Shown one piece after another: positions 16,520-24,467 of a stretch of 64,000 nucleotides of DNA. A program made the position numbers and the translations under genes. A model generated the notes under the pieces. That model was not told the DNA's origin. It searched no databases and worked only from the letters and a program-made list of their open reading frames with translations. Numbering within the stretch: position 1 is the stretch's first letter; each line of letters begins with the position of its first letter. Origin of the DNA: Burkholderia cepacia (GTDB lineage Bacteria; Pseudomonadota; Gammaproteobacteria; Burkholderiales; Burkholderiaceae); NCBI RefSeq assembly GCF_001718835.1, contig NZ_CP013442.1, forward strand, positions 434,001-498,000, read 5' to 3'.

Positions 16520-17245
16520 TCACGCGAGCACGAGCGGGTCGTATGCGCGGCGGCCTTGCGCGTCGCCGCGCCGCGCGAAGCCCGTCTCGATCGAATCGAA
16601 GAACGCCAGGCGCGCGTCGACGAGCGCGTAGCCCGCGCTCAGCATCGCCGGAATCCGCCCGGGGTCGCGCTGCGCGATGTCGACCATGATGTCGCGCATC
16701 GTCTGCGCATGGCCGTCGTCGCATTCGACGTGGAGGTGGAAGAACGTGAGCGCCGGCGCGGCGACGCCGTGCCGCTCGAAGCCCTTGATGATGTCCGCGT
16801 AGACGGCCGGCACCAGCGCCTCCGCGCCGAGACACAGCGCGGCGAGGCCGCGCGACGCGTCCGGGTGGCGGCAATGGTCGAACATCGCGTCGATCAGCCG
16901 GCGCGTGCCGATCAGCGGCTGCGCGCCGTCGGTCGTCAGCCCGAAGTGCTCGAGCATCGCGCGGTAGACGAGGCTGTGCGGCGTCTCGCTGTCGTCGGTG
17001 AGGCCCAGTTCCTCGCACAGGTTGCCCGCGAGCTTCAGCACGTCCGCGTTGTCAGGCAGGTTCGCCATCAGCGCGCACAGATAGCGCGTGAAGTAGCTGC
17101 CGTAGAGGCCCTGCTGGACGAGGAACAGCTTCAGCTCGTCGAGCGGCACGTCGCCCGAGCGGCAGCGCGCGAGAAACGAATGATCGCGAATCCGGCCGAC
17201 GAGATCGGCCTTCGCTTCTTCCAGCACGGTGAGATGCATCTTCAT
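16520..17245 (-). CDS. Haem-oxygenase-like di-iron oxidase (HDO/TenA-like)
   Basis: A 241-residue all-helical protein of the iron-containing redox enzyme group that includes UndA, BesC and the central domain of SznF. Probable metal ligands are E79 (LCEELG), H90 (ETPHSLVY), E142 (GAEAL) and the segment FFHLHVECDDGHAQ (E174, D177 and H179 region). Known members split fatty acids to terminal alkenes, cleave amino-acid side chains or hydroxylate N. The reaction here cannot be read from sequence. The ATG at 17245 overlaps the preceding stop as ATGA and has AAGGAG eight bases upstream; a GTG three codons earlier would overlap that site. Confidence 0.8.
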   Translation of the reverse strand: MKMHLTVLEEAKADLVGRIRDHSFLARCRSGDVPLDELKLFLVQQGLYGSYFTRYLCALMANLPDNADVLKLAGNLCEELGLTDDSETPHSLVYRAMLEHFGLTTDGAQPLIGTRRLIDAMFDHCRHPDASRGLAALCLGAEALVPAVYADIIKGFERHGVAAPALTFFHLHVECDDGHAQTMRDIMVDIAQRDPGRIPAMLSAGYALVDARLAFFDSIETGFARRGDAQGRRAYDPLVLA

Positions 17246-18210
17246 CGTTCGCACTCCTTGTCAGAAAGTCGTTCGCCCGCGGGCTGGCCGGCGTCGTCCA
17301 GGAACGCCGCAATCCTGTCCTGCAGGGCCCGGCTCGTGTACACGCCGAAGTGGCCGGCGTCATCGATCGTCTCGAGCGTCGCGACGGGCAGCGCCTGCGC
17401 GACGCCGCGCGACGTCGCGGCATGAATCACGTCGTCGCGCGCGCCGTGCAGCACCCGCGCGGGCAGCGCGAGGCGGCCGAGCCGCGCCGCCCAGTCCTCG
17501 CGCAGGCACGCGGCCTGCATCCGCGCATAGCGGCAGATCGAATCGTCGTCGCCGAACGGCAGCGCGTTCAGCGTCGAAAGCTGGTAGTCGAGCGAGCCGT
17601 CGTCGACGCGCCGCGCCTGGCTCAGCAGCACGCGCACGAGCGCCGCGTGCTTCGCGCCGGCTTCCGCTATGCGTGCCCACAGCGGCAGCACCGTCTTCTG
17701 GTAGAGCGTCTTGTCCGCGACGCCCGCGATTTCGAGCGACGGGCTCACGATCGCGAGACGGTCCGCGGCCAGCACGCGCTCGTCGAGCGCGTACGCGGCG
17801 ACGTTCGCGCCCGAGCAGTACGCGACGAGCGCCGCGACGTGCACGCTCGCGCCGGCGAGCGCGGCGAGCACGTCGGCCGCGTCCCGCGCATGGCGCGCGA
17901 GCGACAGGTCAGACGCATCGCCGCGCGCATCGGGCAACCCGCGTGACTCCCACGTGATCACGCGGCAGCGATCGGCGAGCCGCGCGACGAGCGGCGCGAC
18001 GAACGCGGCGGATACGCCGAGCGCATTGACGACGAGCACCGTCGGCGCATCGGGGGCGCCCGCGTCGAACGCGGCGAGCGGTACGCCGTCGCTCGCGGTC
18101 ACGGTGCGCGGCGTCAGCGCGTCGAGCGGGCGCAGCGCGTCGAACGCGCGCAGCCGCGCATCGAGGTACGGCAGCGCCGTGCGCGCGCGCAGGTCGATGA
18201 GGTCGGCCAT
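17242..18210 (-). CDS. Alpha/beta hydrolase with a Cys nucleophile elbow
   Basis: A 322-residue hydrolase-fold protein. The elbow is VAYCSGANVA, so the nucleophile position (third residue of G/A-x-Nu-x-G) is Cys132, as in PHA synthase-like proteins, rather than Ser. An acid in HGARDDVIHAA and a histidine in DDAGHFGVY complete a plausible triad. A cysteine nucleophile favours acyl transfer or condensation over simple hydrolysis, so this could be a chain-release or acyltransferase step. It sits between the chain-length factor and the HDO gene, four bases after the former. S133 as an alternative nucleophile cannot be excluded. Confidence 0.7.
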   Translation of the reverse strand: MADLIDLRARTALPYLDARLRAFDALRPLDALTPRTVTASDGVPLAAFDAGAPDAPTVLVVNALGVSAAFVAPLVARLADRCRVITWESRGLPDARGDASDLSLARHARDAADVLAALAGASVHVAALVAYCSGANVAAYALDERVLAADRLAIVSPSLEIAGVADKTLYQKTVLPLWARIAEAGAKHAALVRVLLSQARRVDDGSLDYQLSTLNALPFGDDDSICRYARMQAACLREDWAARLGRLALPARVLHGARDDVIHAATSRGVAQALPVATLETIDDAGHFGVYTSRALQDRIAAFLDDAGQPAGERLSDKECER

Positions 18211-18214
18211 CGCG

Positions 18215-19135
18215 TCACTCCCTGCCCGGTTGGTTGTCGACGATCACGCACGTGGCGAGCACGCCGAGCCCTTTCACGACGAGCGCGTGCAGCCCCGGCC
18301 GCCATGCGCCGGCGAGACCTTCGGCGAGCGCGACCGGCGCGCTTGCCGCGAGCCGGTCGATCGTGCCGGGCGCGCCCGGGCGCACGACGTGCACCACCGG
18401 CGCCGTATCGGCCGGCGCGCCGGGCAGCGCGGCCGCGACGAGCGCCGGGAAGCCGCGCGCGTGCGCCGCGTCGAACGCGTCGGCGTCGAACGCCTGCTGC
18501 GACCAGCCGACGATCCGGCCGAGATCGCCCGCGCGCGCTTCACCGGCCGCGAGCCATACGACGCCCGCACCCGGATGGAGCGCCTGCGCGTCGCGCAGCG
18601 GCGCGTCGGCGTGCGCGACATAGCGGGCGCTCGGCAGGTCGAAGCCGCCCGCGCACACCGCGTCCGCGTGGCCGGCGGCGAGCTGCCGGCACGCGCCGAC
18701 GATCGCGTCGAGGCCGGCCTGGTAGCCGAGGAAGGTCAGGTTCGGGCCGCTCCAGTCGAACAGCGACGCGACGATCGCGGCGGTCGCGTTCGGCAGGCCC
18801 GCCGCGTACCACGACGGCGTCACCTGCTCGAAGCCTTCCGCGCGCACGGTGCCGACGCATTGCTCGGCGACGTCGATCGCACCGAACAGCGTGCCGAAGC
18901 TCACGCCGATCCGGCCGGCGGGCGTCGCGCGGTCGGCGTCGCCGAGCGCGGCGCGCAGCCGCTCGGCGGCGGCAAGCGTCATCCGCGCCTTCAGCGGCAG
19001 CGGGCCGACCTTGCGCGAGCGGCGCTCGGCATGCAGATGCGCGTCGGTCAGCACGCCGTCGGCGGCGGGCACGATCGCGGCCGCCGCCGCGATCCGGAAC
19101 GCGCGGCGGGGCGCGCGAGGCATCAAGGCAGTCAT
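18215..19135 (-). CDS. Chain-length-factor-like ketosynthase partner (KS-beta)
   Basis: A 306-residue thiolase-fold protein, shorter than its partner KS. At the active-site position it reads FLGYQAGLDAI, with Gln139 where a KS has Cys. This Gln is the classical mark of chain-length factors in type II PKS, which pair with KS-alpha and shape the acyl tunnel. The catalytic histidines are also not evident. Its ATG overlaps the stop of the KS gene (ATGA), as expected for subunits made in equal amounts. I infer a KS/CLF heterodimer. The short length suggests trimmed N-terminal or C-terminal parts. Confidence 0.75.
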   Translation of the reverse strand: MTALMPRAPRRAFRIAAAAAIVPAADGVLTDAHLHAERRSRKVGPLPLKARMTLAAAERLRAALGDADRATPAGRIGVSFGTLFGAIDVAEQCVGTVRAEGFEQVTPSWYAAGLPNATAAIVASLFDWSGPNLTFLGYQAGLDAIVGACRQLAAGHADAVCAGGFDLPSARYVAHADAPLRDAQALHPGAGVVWLAAGEARAGDLGRIVGWSQQAFDADAFDAAHARGFPALVAAALPGAPADTAPVVHVVRPGAPGTIDRLAASAPVALAEGLAGAWRPGLHALVVKGLGVLATCVIVDNQPGRE

Positions 19136-20349
19136 GCGCGGGCCTCCTGATGGGCGCGCGCGGCGTCGGCGACGACCATCACGCAGTTGTTGCCGCCGAA
19201 GCCGAACGCGTTGACGAGCACGCTGTCGCCCGCCAGCGGCAGGCCGTCGCCGTCGGCGATGCGCACGTCGCCGAGCGCGTCGTCGCGCACGTCGAGGTTC
19301 GCGGTCGGCGGCAGGCGCCGCCGCGCGAGCGCAAGCGTCGCGGCAACGAGCGAGAACGTGCCGGCCGCCGCCTGCGGGTGGCCGAGCGTCGACTTGATCG
19401 ACGTGACGGGCGGCAGCGCGTCACGGCCGTAGGTGTCGGCAAACGCGCGGCGCAGCGCGGCGATTTCCGCGCCGTCGTTGGTCGGCGTGCCGGTGCCGTG
19501 CGCGAACACGCCGCCGAGCGCGTCCGCGCGCACGCCGCTCCCGGCGAGCGCGGCGGCGATCGTGCGCGCGACGCCGTCGACGTCCGGCGCGGTCGCGTGC
19601 GCCGCGTCGCAGCCCGCCGCATGGCCGGTCACGACGGCCCGGATCGGCGCGCCGCGCGCGAGCGCCGCGTCGAGCGGTTCGACGCACACGCAGGCGACGC
19701 CCTCGGACAGCACCACGCCCTGCCGGTCCCCGCTGAACGGCCGGCACCGGTCACGCGTCGCGACGCGCAGCCCGTTGAAGCCGCAGATCGTGTATTCGAG
19801 CAGCACGTCGATGCCGCCCGCGATCATCACGTCGGCTTCGCCGGCCACGAGCGCGTCGATCGCGAGCGCCGGCGCGAGCAGCCCCGACGAGCAGGCGGTC
19901 GACAGCACCGCGAGCGGGCCGCGCCAGCGGCCGTCGCGGCCCGGCAGCAGCGCACTCGCGTCGAGATCCGCCGCGCCGGCCGCGCCGCTGCCGGGCGCGT
20001 CGACGAGCACGTTCTCCGCGACCTCGACGCCGGCCGTCGTCGTGCCGAGCATGCAGCCGATCCGCAGGCCGTCAGCGTCGGCGAGCTGCGCGTCGGCCAA
20101 CGCCTGCCGGATTGCGTAGCGCGCGAGCGCGGCCGCGCGGTTCTCGACGCCGGTCGCGCCTGGCTCGAGCGTGCGCCAGACCGCCTCGGGCACCGCGATC
20201 ACGTTGTCCGCCGGATAGCCGGCCAGCGGCCGCTTCGGCCACGGCCCGTTCAGCACCGCGCGCGTCTCCAGCGCGCGCCACAGCGCGTCCGGCGTCGCGC
20301 CGGCCGGCGACAGCACGCCGAAGCCGGTGATGGCGATCGGCGTGCTCAT
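19132..20349 (-). CDS. Beta-ketoacyl-ACP synthase (KS-alpha)
   Basis: A 405-residue condensing enzyme with an intact Cys-His-His triad: C153 in LSTACSSGLLA, H284 in FAHGTGTPTND, H324 in SIKSTLGHPQAAAG. It should catalyse decarboxylative Claisen condensation between an enzyme-bound acyl chain and malonyl-ACP. FabF-like length and the C-terminal NAFGFGGNN motif confirm a complete protein. The ATG overlaps the carrier-protein stop upstream, and its own stop overlaps the chain-length-factor start. No malonyl-CoA:ACP transacylase is present, so FabD of primary metabolism is probably shared. Confidence 0.92.
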   Translation of the reverse strand: MSTPIAITGFGVLSPAGATPDALWRALETRAVLNGPWPKRPLAGYPADNVIAVPEAVWRTLEPGATGVENRAAALARYAIRQALADAQLADADGLRIGCMLGTTTAGVEVAENVLVDAPGSGAAGAADLDASALLPGRDGRWRGPLAVLSTACSSGLLAPALAIDALVAGEADVMIAGGIDVLLEYTICGFNGLRVATRDRCRPFSGDRQGVVLSEGVACVCVEPLDAALARGAPIRAVVTGHAAGCDAAHATAPDVDGVARTIAAALAGSGVRADALGGVFAHGTGTPTNDGAEIAALRRAFADTYGRDALPPVTSIKSTLGHPQAAAGTFSLVAATLALARRRLPPTANLDVRDDALGDVRIADGDGLPLAGDSVLVNAFGFGGNNCVMVVADAARAHQEARA

Positions 20350-20645
20350 CGCGCGCCCTTTCCCGCGTCGCGGGCGGCCAGGATGCCGTCCGCGAGCGAG
20401 CCGAGCGTCAGCCCGACCAGCAGCTCGGGCGGGAACTCGATCGCATGGCGCGCCTGGCAGCTTACGATCAGGTCGATCAGCTCGACCGACGTAAGGCCCG
20501 CGTCGGCGAGCGGCAGGTCGGCATCGAGTACGTCCGGCGCGACGTGCAGCGTCGCCGCGACCGTCGCGCGCAGTTCGTCTATCAGTTGCGCGCGCAACTG
20601 TTCTGGTGCGACGTCGGGTTCGAGGATCAACGGTTGGTCGTTCAC
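20346..20645 (-). CDS. Acyl carrier protein paired with the KS/CLF
   Basis: A 99-residue carrier protein with the attachment serine in ADAGLTSVELIDLIV. T-S-V replaces the usual D-S-L, as in several PKS carrier proteins. Its stop overlaps the KS start, making it the likeliest partner for chain extension. The start ATG at 20645 gives an N-terminal extension of about 15 residues before helix I. Confidence 0.85.
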   Translation of the reverse strand: MNDQPLILEPDVAPEQLRAQLIDELRATVAATLHVAPDVLDADLPLADAGLTSVELIDLIVSCQARHAIEFPPELLVGLTLGSLADGILAARDAGKGAR

Positions 20646-20681
20646 GAATCGGTCCTTGTGGTTCGTCAGCGTTCGGAGAAA

Positions 20682-22124
20682 TCAGGCCGGCGCGCGCACG
20701 GTTGCGAGCCGCAGCGAGCACGCGATCGCGACGAGTGCGAGCGCGCCGATCGCGAACGTCACGTCGGCGATCGCGCGCGCGGACGCCACGGGCGCGCCGG
20801 GCGTCGCGACCGCGAGGTAGATCGCGCCGAGCGCGGCAACCCCGATCACGATCGACAGCTGCACCGACGTCGTGACGAGCCCGCTCAGCGCGGGCGCGTG
20901 CTGCGGTGCAGTGCGCTGCGTCATCTGGTTGACGGTGGTGCCGAACGTGAGGCCGTGGCTCGCGCCCGCGCAGAACAGCAGCGGCACCATCACCGCGGCG
21001 ACCCAGCCGGCGTGGCGCGCGGTCATGCCGAACGCGAGGTTCGCGGCCGCCATCGCGATCAACGCGACCGCCGGCGTGAAGCGCAGCAGGCGCGCGGGCA
21101 GCTTCGACCAGCTCACGTTCGAGATGCCGAAGCCGAATGCGTACGCGGCGAACACGAAGCCCGAGATCATCGGCGAGAAGCCGAGGCCGGTCTGCAGGTA
21201 CAGCGCGCACGCGAACAGCCAGCCGCCGTAGCCGATGAAGCCGATCGACACGACCGCGAGCCCGGGCCGGATGCCGGTGGCGAGCACCGCGTCGAGGCTG
21301 AGCAGCGGGCTGCCGCCGCGCTGCGCGAGCGCACGCTCGAAACGCAGGAAAGTCGCGACGCCGACGACGCCCGCCGCGAGCGACGCCCATACCCACGCGG
21401 GCCAGCCGACGTCGTGGCCGAACGTGAGCGGCACGACGATCAGCAGCATCGCGCCCGTCAGCAGCGCGACGCCGACCAGGTCGAGCTTGCGCCGCTCGGG
21501 CCCGGCGAGCGCCGGCAGCACCGAGCGCGCGCCCGCGAGCAGCACGATGCCGATCGGCACGTTGATCAGGAACGCGGGCCGCCACGACAGCCCCGCGAAA
21601 TCGGCGGTGATGATCACGCCGCCGAGCGCCTGGCCGGCGGTCGAGCCGAGGCCGAGGATCATCGAGTAGTAGCCGATCGCGCGGGCCCGCGCGGGCCCCT
21701 CGAAGCTGCGCTGGATCAACGACATCACCTGCGGCACCAGCATCGCGGCGCCGACGCCCTGCGCGATGCGCCCGACGATCAGCAGCCACGTGCCCGGCGC
21801 GATGCCGCATGCGAGCGACGACACCGTAAAGATCGCGAGCCCGGTCACGAACAGCCGGCGATAGCCGTAATCGTCGCCGAGCCGCGCGCCCGTGATCAGG
21901 AACACCGCATACGCGAGGATGTAGCCCGCAACGACGAGCTGCAGCAGCGCGCCCGAGATGCCCAGGTCCGCGCGCAGCGCGGGTGCTGCGACGTTCACGA
22001 TCGACGTGTCCATCGCGGCCATCCCCTGCCCGATCAGCAGCAGCGGCAGCATCCGGCGGTGCGGCGCCGCGCGGTCAGGTGTTGCCGGCAAGACGCCGGC
22101 CCCGTTGATACCCGCATTCGACAT
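20682..22124 (-). CDS. DHA2-family MFS exporter
   Basis: A 480-residue drug:H+ antiporter of the 14-helix (EmrB/QacA) group. It begins with RRMLPLLLIGQGMAAMDTSI, where the MDTSI aspartate in helix 1 is typical, continues GARLGDDYGYRRLFVTG in loop 2-3, and has the antiporter motif region around YSMILGLGSTAGQALGGVI. It most likely exports the product of the operon and gives self-protection. It lies between the ferredoxin and the carrier protein with short gaps (16 and 36 bp). Confidence 0.85.
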   Translation of the reverse strand: MSNAGINGAGVLPATPDRAAPHRRMLPLLLIGQGMAAMDTSIVNVAAPALRADLGISGALLQLVVAGYILAYAVFLITGARLGDDYGYRRLFVTGLAIFTVSSLACGIAPGTWLLIVGRIAQGVGAAMLVPQVMSLIQRSFEGPARARAIGYYSMILGLGSTAGQALGGVIITADFAGLSWRPAFLINVPIGIVLLAGARSVLPALAGPERRKLDLVGVALLTGAMLLIVVPLTFGHDVGWPAWVWASLAAGVVGVATFLRFERALAQRGGSPLLSLDAVLATGIRPGLAVVSIGFIGYGGWLFACALYLQTGLGFSPMISGFVFAAYAFGFGISNVSWSKLPARLLRFTPAVALIAMAAANLAFGMTARHAGWVAAVMVPLLFCAGASHGLTFGTTVNQMTQRTAPQHAPALSGLVTTSVQLSIVIGVAALGAIYLAVATPGAPVASARAIADVTFAIGALALVAIACSLRLATVRAPA

Positions 22125-22140
22125 AAAAAATCCTGGTTGC

Positions 22141-22476
22141 TTACGCGATCACATCGCGCTTGAGTTGCTGAAACTTGCCCTCGACATCCTTCCACTGCGC
22201 CGCGTCGGGCAGCGCCGGCTTGCGGATCGTGAGGGTCGGCCAGCTTTGCGCGAGCTCGCGGTTCAGGCCCGCGTAATGCACCTGGTCCGCATCGAGCGCG
22301 ACATCCTGGCGGATCGCGCCGACCGGGCATTCCGGTTCGCAGACGCCGCAGTCGATGCATTCGTCCGGATCGATGACGAGAAAATTCTCGCCCTCGTGGA
22401 AACAGTCGACGGGGCACACCTCGACGCAATCGGTGTGCTTGCAGTTGATGCAGTTCTCGGTGACGACGTAGGCCAT
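22141..22476 (-). CDS. fdxA: 7Fe-8S ferredoxin, FdxA type
   Basis: A 111-residue ferredoxin of the Azotobacter FdI/FdxA class. Cysteines at 9, 12, 17, 21 and 25, then 40, 43, 46 and 50, match the pattern for one [3Fe-4S] and one [4Fe-4S] cluster (ENCINCKHTDCVEVCPVDC and ECIDCGVCEPECP). Housekeeping fdxA exists in most Burkholderia, so a copy inside this operon suggests a dedicated electron donor for the AurF-like or HDO oxygenase. It is 45 bp after the Ntn acyltransferase gene. Confidence 0.9.
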   Translation of the reverse strand: MAYVVTENCINCKHTDCVEVCPVDCFHEGENFLVIDPDECIDCGVCEPECPVGAIRQDVALDADQVHYAGLNRELAQSWPTLTIRKPALPDAAQWKDVEGKFQQLKRDVIA

Positions 22477-22521
22477 CGCGGTTCTCCGGTGGGGACGGGA
22501 TTCAGTAGCGGGTTCACAACC

Positions 22522-23637
22522 TCAGTGTCGTGACGTGGGCGGCGTGGGCGGCGTGGGCGGCACACCCGGCCGGCCGCGCACGTGCAGCGCACGCCGCGCG
22601 GGAAACATCGCGACGGACGCGACCGTGCACTCGCGCCGCACGTCGCCCGTCGGCGCGACCTCGATCGGCGGCTCGCCGAGCAGCGCGAGACAGGCCGCCG
22701 CATCCGCGTCGTCCGGCAGGCGCGCGAGCCCCGCGCGGCAGGCGTCCAGCCGGCGCAGCGACGACGTGCGCGCGAACGGGTTCAGCGCGTCGCCGGCCGC
22801 GAAGGCTGGATGCAGGAAGTGATTCGCGTGCGCATGCTCGGCGCCTTCGATCACGACGAGGTCGTCAGGCAGGGTCTCGACCGTCACGACGCGCCGCGCG
22901 TCGGCGATCGTCAGCGCGCGCGAGCTGGCGCGCGGCAGCCGGCGCAGCGTGTCCACGCATTCGTCGACGCTCGCGCAGGTGTCGAGCAGATGGCGGATCG
23001 CCAGGTAGCCGGGAATGCCGGGCCGCCATGCGCCGCCGAGCACGAGGTTCAGGCCGATCGCGACGCCGTGGCCGTTGATCCCCAGATAGCCGAGCAGCCC
23101 GGTGAAGCTGACGAGCGCGACGTGCGCGCCCGCGTCGGGCGCGATCTCCAGCACGCTCAGCTCGCCCGCCATGTCGCCGTTCAGGTCGATGGTCTGCGCG
23201 ACCACCGCCTGCCCGTTCGCATGCCGCGCGAAGGTCGTGCAGTCGCCGCGCGCGGGCATCCGCTGGAAGCCCGTCAACTCGCGGCGCAGCTGCAGCAGGT
23301 ACGCATCCTCGAGCATAATGCCCGCGCCTTCCGCGAGCCCGTGCACCTCTTCCGCGAGATCGGGCAGCGCGCGCTCGATCACGCGCGCATGGCTCGCGAC
23401 GAGCGGCGCGAACTCGCGCAGCCGCGCGTGGGTGACGAGCGGCGCGAGCCGCGCGATGCGATCGGTCAGGAACCGGCCGATCGCGTCGCGCAGCGCCGCG
23501 CCGTGCCGGCGGCCGATCTCGCGGCGGCTGCCCGCGAGCCGCACGCGGCGCGCCGGGTCGACGTCGGCGTCGATCGCGAACGGCGCGTCGTGCGGCGCGC
23601 GCGCCGCCGGCTCAACGAAAGCGGGTTGCACGGACAT
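22522..23637 (-). CDS. C45-type Ntn hydrolase/acyltransferase (penicillin acyltransferase-like)
   Basis: A 371-residue protein of the isopenicillin-N acyltransferase group. The likely self-cleavage site is ARGDCTTFARH, making Cys133 the new N-terminal nucleophile of the large chain, followed by AQTIDLNGDM in the family position. Members transfer or hydrolyse acyl groups at amines. Here it may attach the finished chain to an amine, or remove a protecting acyl group. The start at 23637 overlaps the GNAT gene by 26 bp. No signal peptide is seen, so it is probably cytoplasmic. Confidence 0.75.
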   Translation of the reverse strand: MSVQPAFVEPAARAPHDAPFAIDADVDPARRVRLAGSRREIGRRHGAALRDAIGRFLTDRIARLAPLVTHARLREFAPLVASHARVIERALPDLAEEVHGLAEGAGIMLEDAYLLQLRRELTGFQRMPARGDCTTFARHANGQAVVAQTIDLNGDMAGELSVLEIAPDAGAHVALVSFTGLLGYLGINGHGVAIGLNLVLGGAWRPGIPGYLAIRHLLDTCASVDECVDTLRRLPRASSRALTIADARRVVTVETLPDDLVVIEGAEHAHANHFLHPAFAAGDALNPFARTSSLRRLDACRAGLARLPDDADAAACLALLGEPPIEVAPTGDVRRECTVASVAMFPARRALHVRGRPGVPPTPPTPPTSRH

Positions 23638-24199
23638 CGGGCCACTCCGCCTTGAGGATGCTGTAGTAGATCGCGTCGCGACGGCGGCCGCCCGGCATGA
23701 CGTTGAAGCTGCGCATCACGCCTTCCTCGGTCGCGCCGATCGCCTTCAGCCCCGCGCGCGCCCGCGCGTTCAGCACGTCGGTCTTGAACTCGACGCGCTC
23801 GCAGCCCAGCTCGCCGAACGCGTAGTCGAGCAGCAGCCCTTTCGTCGCGCGGTTCACGCGGGTGCCGCGATACGGCGCGCCGAGCCACGACCAGCCGATC
23901 TCGATGCGGCAGTCGGCCGGCGCGAGGTTGCCGAACGCGGCCGTGCCCGCGAAGCGGCCGCTCGCCTTGTCGATGATCGCGAACACGATCCGCGTGCCCG
24001 CGAGCGAATCGGCGATCGCGCGCTCGAGAAACGCGACGAGGCTCGGCTCGTCGTGCACGACCGACACCATGTAGGTCCAACTGTCCGGGTCGTAGGCGAT
24101 CTGCGCGAAGCCGGCCTTGTCGTCGATGCCGATGCGGCGCAGCTTCACGACGTCGTTCTCGAGCGTCGCGTTCAGGAGGTTCGGAATGTTCCAGCTCAT
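23612..24199 (-). CDS. RimJ/RimL-type GNAT acyltransferase
   Basis: A 195-residue GNAT. VKLRRIGIDDKAGF opens the fold; IEIGWSWLGAPYRGTRVNRATKGLLLDYAF is the core helix with the acyl-CoA-binding turn; CERVEFKTDVLNARARAG follows as in RimJ/L N-acetyltransferases. The expected reaction is acyl transfer from CoA to an amine. In a pathway with an N-oxygenase it may protect an amino group. It is 10 bp after the carrier-protein gene. Confidence 0.8.
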   Translation of the reverse strand: MSWNIPNLLNATLENDVVKLRRIGIDDKAGFAQIAYDPDSWTYMVSVVHDEPSLVAFLERAIADSLAGTRIVFAIIDKASGRFAGTAAFGNLAPADCRIEIGWSWLGAPYRGTRVNRATKGLLLDYAFGELGCERVEFKTDVLNARARAGLKAIGATEEGVMRSFNVMPGGRRRDAIYYSILKAEWPDVRATRFR

Positions 24200-24209
24200 C
24201 AGTGGTCCT

Positions 24210-24467
24210 TTATGCGTGTACTTTGGCGGCCAGCAGGTTGACGATGTCGCGGCCGGTGCGCAGCTTTGCGAGATCGTCCTCGCCGAATTCGGTGAGCGGC
24301 ACGCGCGCGGTGTCGCACACGCCGCTCAGCAGCACGATCAGTTCGAGCGACGCGAGGCCGAAGTCGAACGTCAGGTCGTCGTCGAGCGGCAGCGTCGCCG
24401 CGTCGGACGCGGGCCGCCCCGCTACTTCGCACAGGTGGCGCCGCACGATGGATTCGATGTCGGTCAC
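24210..24467 (-). CDS. Acyl carrier protein partnered with the ligase
   Basis: An 85-residue carrier protein with the attachment serine in FDFGLASLELIVLL. It starts at the GTG overlapping the ligase stop as GTGA; no ATG start fits. Direct coupling with the adenylating enzyme suggests that the ligase loads its acid onto this carrier to make a starter unit. It is the shortest of the three carriers. Confidence 0.85.
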   Translation of the reverse strand: MTDIESIVRRHLCEVAGRPASDAATLPLDDDLTFDFGLASLELIVLLSGVCDTARVPLTEFGEDDLAKLRTGRDIVNLLAAKVHA

